From: Fidelibacterota bacterium
Lineage (GTDB): Bacteria; Fidelibacterota; Marinisomatia; SCGC-AAA003-L08; TS1B11
DNA: 9,634 nucleotides
Direction of reading: 5' to 3'
Assembly: GCA_022564085.1 (NCBI GenBank)
Contig: JADFMC010000054.1
Location: 1-9,634 of the forward strand
In this document: positions 7,046-9,634 of the stretch, in pieces
Numbering within the stretch: the first letter of the stretch is position 1
Layout: each line of letters begins with the position of its first letter
Position numbers and translations under genes: made by a program
Notes under the pieces: generated by a model
Databases searched by the model: none
Seen by the model: the letters and a program-made list of their open reading frames with translations, nothing else
What the model was told of the DNA's origin: nothing

Positions 7046-7079
7046 AATTAACCGGCCGGGAGAGAGCCCCGGCCTAATT
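7046..7079 (-). terminator. Hairpin after the DPP IV gene, probable terminator
   Basis: AATTA (7046-7050) and GGCCGGG (7054-7060) pair with CCCGGCC (7068-7074) and TAATT (7075-7079), leaving ACC (7051-7053) bulged. The hairpin begins 10 bases beyond the stop codon of the dipeptidyl peptidase gene, the expected distance for an intrinsic terminator on the minus strand. The trailing T-tract is poor (GGTTAATTGG), so termination may be weak, or this may belong to the adjacent palindromic repeat. Confidence 0.45.
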
Positions 7080-7089
7080 GTCGCAGCGG

Positions 7090-9252
7090 CTATAGATTGG
7101 CCCTTAAGAATCTGGTCATCCGCTGGTATAGATGGTACCTCACGTCGGTCAGGGAATGGCGCTGGTTGGGGTAAAACATCAGGTCGAAGGGCTGGTTACG
7201 GTCCACCAAGGCCTCGATCAACTGCCAGCTGTTCTGGGCATGGACATTATCGTCCCCGGTCCCGTGGATCAGCAACAACCCGCCGCGGTAGCCCTCCACA
7301 TGTTCCAGTACATTTGTGGAGGCATAACCAGCCGCATTGTCCGCCAGCAGCCCCATGTAGCGCTCGGTCCAGGCCGTATCGTAGAGGCGGAAATCCGTTA
7401 CCGGCGATACCGCCATGCCCATTTTGAATAGGTCGGCCGCACCTGATAGCGCCAGGGCGGTGGCATATCCGCCGAACGACCAGCCCCACAGGCCGATGCG
7501 CTCGGGATCGCCCCAGCTTTGGCGCCCTATCCAGCGGGCCGCCTCCTGCAAGTCGTGCAGCGGCCAACGGCCAATGTCGCCGTACGCCAGGCTGGTGAAT
7601 GCTTTGCCCCTGCCGCCGGTGCCGCGATTGTCGGCAATCAGAATTATGAACCCCTGTTGACTAAGGTAGTAATGCCACAGGCCCCGTTCGCCGGCCCACC
7701 TGTCCCGGGCCGCCTGTGAGCCGGGGCCGCCATAGGTGTAGATCAAGGTGGGATAGTGCCGGCTGGGGTCGAAATTGGGGGGCTTGAGCAGGGCGGCATT
7801 CAGCTTGGCGCCGTCACTAGTAGGCAAAGTGAACAGGTCCCAGGCCGGTACTCTCCCCTTCAGCGCCGGTATGGAGTGCTCCGCCAGCCAATGCACCCGC
7901 TCCCCGCTCGCAGTTGCGTGCAGGCTCACCTGCGGGGGAGTGCCGGCGGTGGAACGCCACAGAATATAGTTCTGATGGCCGGGGGCCAGGTCGATTGTGT
8001 TCCAGCCGCCGGGTGTGGTCAGACGTCGAGGTTCAGACCCCTCCACCGATACGACATAGACTTGCTGCTGTTCGGTCCCGTCCTTTTTACCCGTGAAGTA
8101 TACCTCACCCCGGTCTTGGTCCACCGTGATAATTGCAGTTACCTCCCACTCGCCAAAGGTCAGTGGCTGCGGCTGCCCGCCCTCCAGCGAGTGCCGGTAT
8201 ATATGCCGGAAGCCGGACTGCTCCGAGGTCCAGATAAAGCTGCCGCCGTCGTTCAGAAACTGAGGTTTACCGGGCAGGTCCACCCAGGCCGGGTCGGACT
8301 GCCGGGCCGCCGTCGTAGTACGCCCGGTCCGCAGGTCAAGCAACACCAGTTCCAGGTTCCGTTGGCGGCGGTCCAGGCGGTAAAAGGCGGCTTCCTGCGG
8401 CCGGCCGGTCCAGAAAATACGGGGCACGTAGATGTCCTGCTGAGGCCCCAGGTCGAACCACCGGGTCCGGCCCCTGCGGACCGCTACCAACCCCAACCGC
8501 AGGTAGCTGTTCCGTTCGCCCACCTTGGGATAGCGCACTGAGGTAATTTGTGGATAATGGGCCAGTTCATCCACCAAGGGATAGACCCGTAGGTGTCTCT
8601 GGTCGAACTGCAGGAAAAGGATGCTCTTGCTGTCAGGGGACCACTTGAAAGCCCGTGTCAGAGAGAACTCCTCTTCGTACAGCCAATCGGCCTGGCCATT
8701 GATGATGCCCGGGCTGCCATCGCTCGTCAGGCGCCTGGTCTTGTCCCGGTCCAGGTCCAGCACATACAGATCGTGGGCCATTACGTAGGCCACTTTGCGG
8801 CTGTCGGGGGAAAATTTCACGTTTGACTGGGGCTGTTGGCCCTTGGTGAGCGGCTGAATTGTTTCACTCTGGCGGTCGTAGAGGTAATAATTAGCTTCGG
8901 TAGACCGCCGCCAGAGCAACCGGCCGTCGCCGGGAATGATCACGTAGCGCCGGTCCGGAGAAAAGTCCACATCCTTCAGGGGGTGGACGCGTTGGATACC
9001 GTTTGCGCGTAAAAATTCCCGGTCCCATAGCGGATTTTCTTCGCCGGTTGCCAGGTCATGGACCACGATCACCGTGTCCGCGGCCCGCTCCCGTCTCAGG
9101 GCGACGGCGCCCTCCGCCGTAAGCCAATCCACCACGGCCACCTTTTCCTGAAAATAATCCTGATTTTGGAATATATCTTCCAGTGTCATTTTCTGGGCCG
9201 GGAGGGTGGAGGCCAGCCCGATTATAATTGGCAGCAGGCGGTTAGTTATCAT
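7090..9252 (-). CDS. S9B dipeptidyl peptidase IV-type serine peptidase, exported
   Basis: A 720-residue prolyl-oligopeptidase-clan enzyme that should remove Xaa-Pro or Xaa-Ala dipeptides from peptide N-termini. Residues 1-20 are a short signal peptide ending LPAQ, giving a periplasmic or secreted location. Residues about 45-465 form the beta-propeller, with repeated 'FSPDSRKVAY'-type blades. DWLYEEEF (189-196) is the DPP IV motif whose adjacent glutamates bind the substrate amino terminus. The alpha/beta-hydrolase domain follows: YTYGGPGSQ with oxyanion Y507, nucleophile S592 in GWSFGGY, acid D667 in HGTGDDNVH, N669, and H699 in NQRHS. Length matches the family. The ATG is preceded by AAGGAGA (complement of 9260-9266), seven bases upstream. 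It is a single gene, divergent from the ROK kinase, with a probable hairpin terminator. All key residues are present, so it should be active. Confidence 0.95.
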   Translation of the reverse strand: MITNRLLPIIIGLASTLPAQKMTLEDIFQNQDYFQEKVAVVDWLTAEGAVALRRERAADTVIVVHDLATGEENPLWDREFLRANGIQRVHPLKDVDFSPDRRYVIIPGDGRLLWRRSTEANYYLYDRQSETIQPLTKGQQPQSNVKFSPDSRKVAYVMAHDLYVLDLDRDKTRRLTSDGSPGIINGQADWLYEEEFSLTRAFKWSPDSKSILFLQFDQRHLRVYPLVDELAHYPQITSVRYPKVGERNSYLRLGLVAVRRGRTRWFDLGPQQDIYVPRIFWTGRPQEAAFYRLDRRQRNLELVLLDLRTGRTTTAARQSDPAWVDLPGKPQFLNDGGSFIWTSEQSGFRHIYRHSLEGGQPQPLTFGEWEVTAIITVDQDRGEVYFTGKKDGTEQQQVYVVSVEGSEPRRLTTPGGWNTIDLAPGHQNYILWRSTAGTPPQVSLHATASGERVHWLAEHSIPALKGRVPAWDLFTLPTSDGAKLNAALLKPPNFDPSRHYPTLIYTYGGPGSQAARDRWAGERGLWHYYLSQQGFIILIADNRGTGGRGKAFTSLAYGDIGRWPLHDLQEAARWIGRQSWGDPERIGLWGWSFGGYATALALSGAADLFKMGMAVSPVTDFRLYDTAWTERYMGLLADNAAGYASTNVLEHVEGYRGGLLLIHGTGDDNVHAQNSWQLIEALVDRNQPFDLMFYPNQRHSLTDVRYHLYQRMTRFLRANL

Positions 9253-9385
9253 AAATGATTCTCCTTTATACCGTGAAAGGGCTGAAACCTAATTCCACCG
9301 AGGGCTGATAGCAAGCCCGCTTGAGGCCACCCGCTGTCACCTGCTGGTTGTGGGTTGAGCGTGATCATGGTTACCTTCGGGTTCC

Positions 9386-9634
9386 ATGCCTTCCGGCCCA
9401 TCAGAGATTTCATTGCGCATCGGGGTTGATGTGGGGGGGACCAAGATCGAAGCTGCCGCTTTGAATCCCGACGGCTTGATCCGGGACCGCCGCCGGATTC
9501 CCACCCCTAGCGGCAGCTACCCCGGGACCGTCCAGGCCATTGTGAACCTGGTGCGGGAGATCGAGCGCGAGTTGGGGGAAGAAGGCACGGTGGGCGTGGG
9601 CATTCCCGGGGTTGTATCGGCGGACAGCGGCCTG
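9386..9634 (+). CDS. ROK family sugar kinase (fructokinase-like), N-terminal fragment
   Basis: Eighty-three codons are open to the right edge of the window, which cuts the gene. The ATP phosphate-binding motif RIGVDVGGTKIEAAAL lies at residues 11-26. It is followed by a 'G.i..r.R.pTP.G.Y..t...i..LV.e.E' segment and VGVGIPGVVSADSGL at the cut. This resembles the Mak/fructokinase-like branch of the ROK family, which phosphorylates free hexoses with ATP in the cytoplasm. The sugar-specificity residues and the zinc-binding cysteines are beyond the edge, so substrate is not settled. I chose the ATG at 9386 as the first in-frame start after TGA at 9362-9364. It lacks a clear ribosome binding site. 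A TTG at 9413, directly before RIGVD, is the alternative. The 133 bp to the DPP IV start must hold both divergent promoters; I could not identify either. Confidence 0.88.
   Translation, partial: MPSGPSEISLRIGVDVGGTKIEAAALNPDGLIRDRRRIPTPSGSYPGTVQAIVNLVREIERELGEEGTVGVGIPGVVSADSGL

Larger units (their letters stand above)
6718..7089. other. 372-bp intergenic region: OPT operon leader and GC palindromes
   Basis: This gap lies between the stop of the DPP IV gene and the start of the OPT gene, both on the minus strand. The part nearest OPT (6718-6900) is AT-richer and should hold its promoter, but I see no convincing -35/-10 pair. The part nearest DPP IV (6930-7080) is a dense set of GC-rich inverted repeats. 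I see no coding frame. Confidence 0.6.

Noticed and set aside
7756..8541. Plus-strand open frame of 261 codons
   Set aside because: It is antisense to the DPP IV propeller region and very rich in Gly, Pro, Arg and Gln, as expected of a reversed GC-rich coding sequence. The DPP IV reading has strong motifs along its full length.
9253..9385. DPP IV promoter TTGCTA - 17 bp - TAGGTT on the minus strand
   Set aside because: The spacing is right, but the -10 box matches only three of six consensus bases, so I do not list it as a feature.

Overview
The window looks like chromosomal DNA from a GC-rich (clearly above 50% by eye), Gram-negative-type bacterium. Genes are densely packed, have AAGGAGA-like ribosome binding sites, and several encode exported proteins with short signal peptides. 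The combination of a paired M16 protease, an S9B dipeptidyl peptidase, a prokaryotic OPT transporter, a DUF3179 protein and a Mak-like ROK kinase would fit an environmental heterotroph, perhaps of the FCB/Marinimicrobia/Acidobacteria kind. That placement is inference only; there is no rRNA or marker gene here.

Left part (+ strand): the last 55 codons of a DUF3179 protein, then a two-gene M16 metallopeptidase operon. The first gene has the zinc motif HLFEH; the second has the same fold signatures but has lost the motif, as expected of the non-catalytic partner of a heterodimeric M16B protease. A gene-poor stretch of about 690 bp follows. It holds a nearly perfect 25-bp tandem repeat that resembles the end of an insertion sequence, a perfect 9-bp hairpin, decayed-looking open frames on the minus strand, and the probable leader of a small RRM RNA-binding protein gene. 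That gene ends in a good hairpin terminator.

Middle and right part (- strand): an OPT-family transporter is followed immediately by a translationally coupled gene for a small two-helix membrane protein of unknown function. Upstream of them lies a roughly 370-bp gap rich in GC palindromes, then a complete S9B (DPP IV-type) secreted serine dipeptidyl peptidase with all recognisable catalytic residues. At the right edge, divergently oriented, is the N-terminus of a ROK-family sugar kinase.

Functionally, most of the window can be read as peptide scavenging. The exported M16 pair and DPP IV would cut polypeptides to small peptides outside the cytoplasm, and the OPT carrier could import peptides. 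They are in separate transcription units, so this is neighbourhood-level inference. I found no CRISPR array, tRNA, rRNA, phage or defence gene, and nothing that clearly makes a new multi-gene system. The least explained items are the OPT-linked small membrane protein and the repeat-rich gap at 3325-4018.
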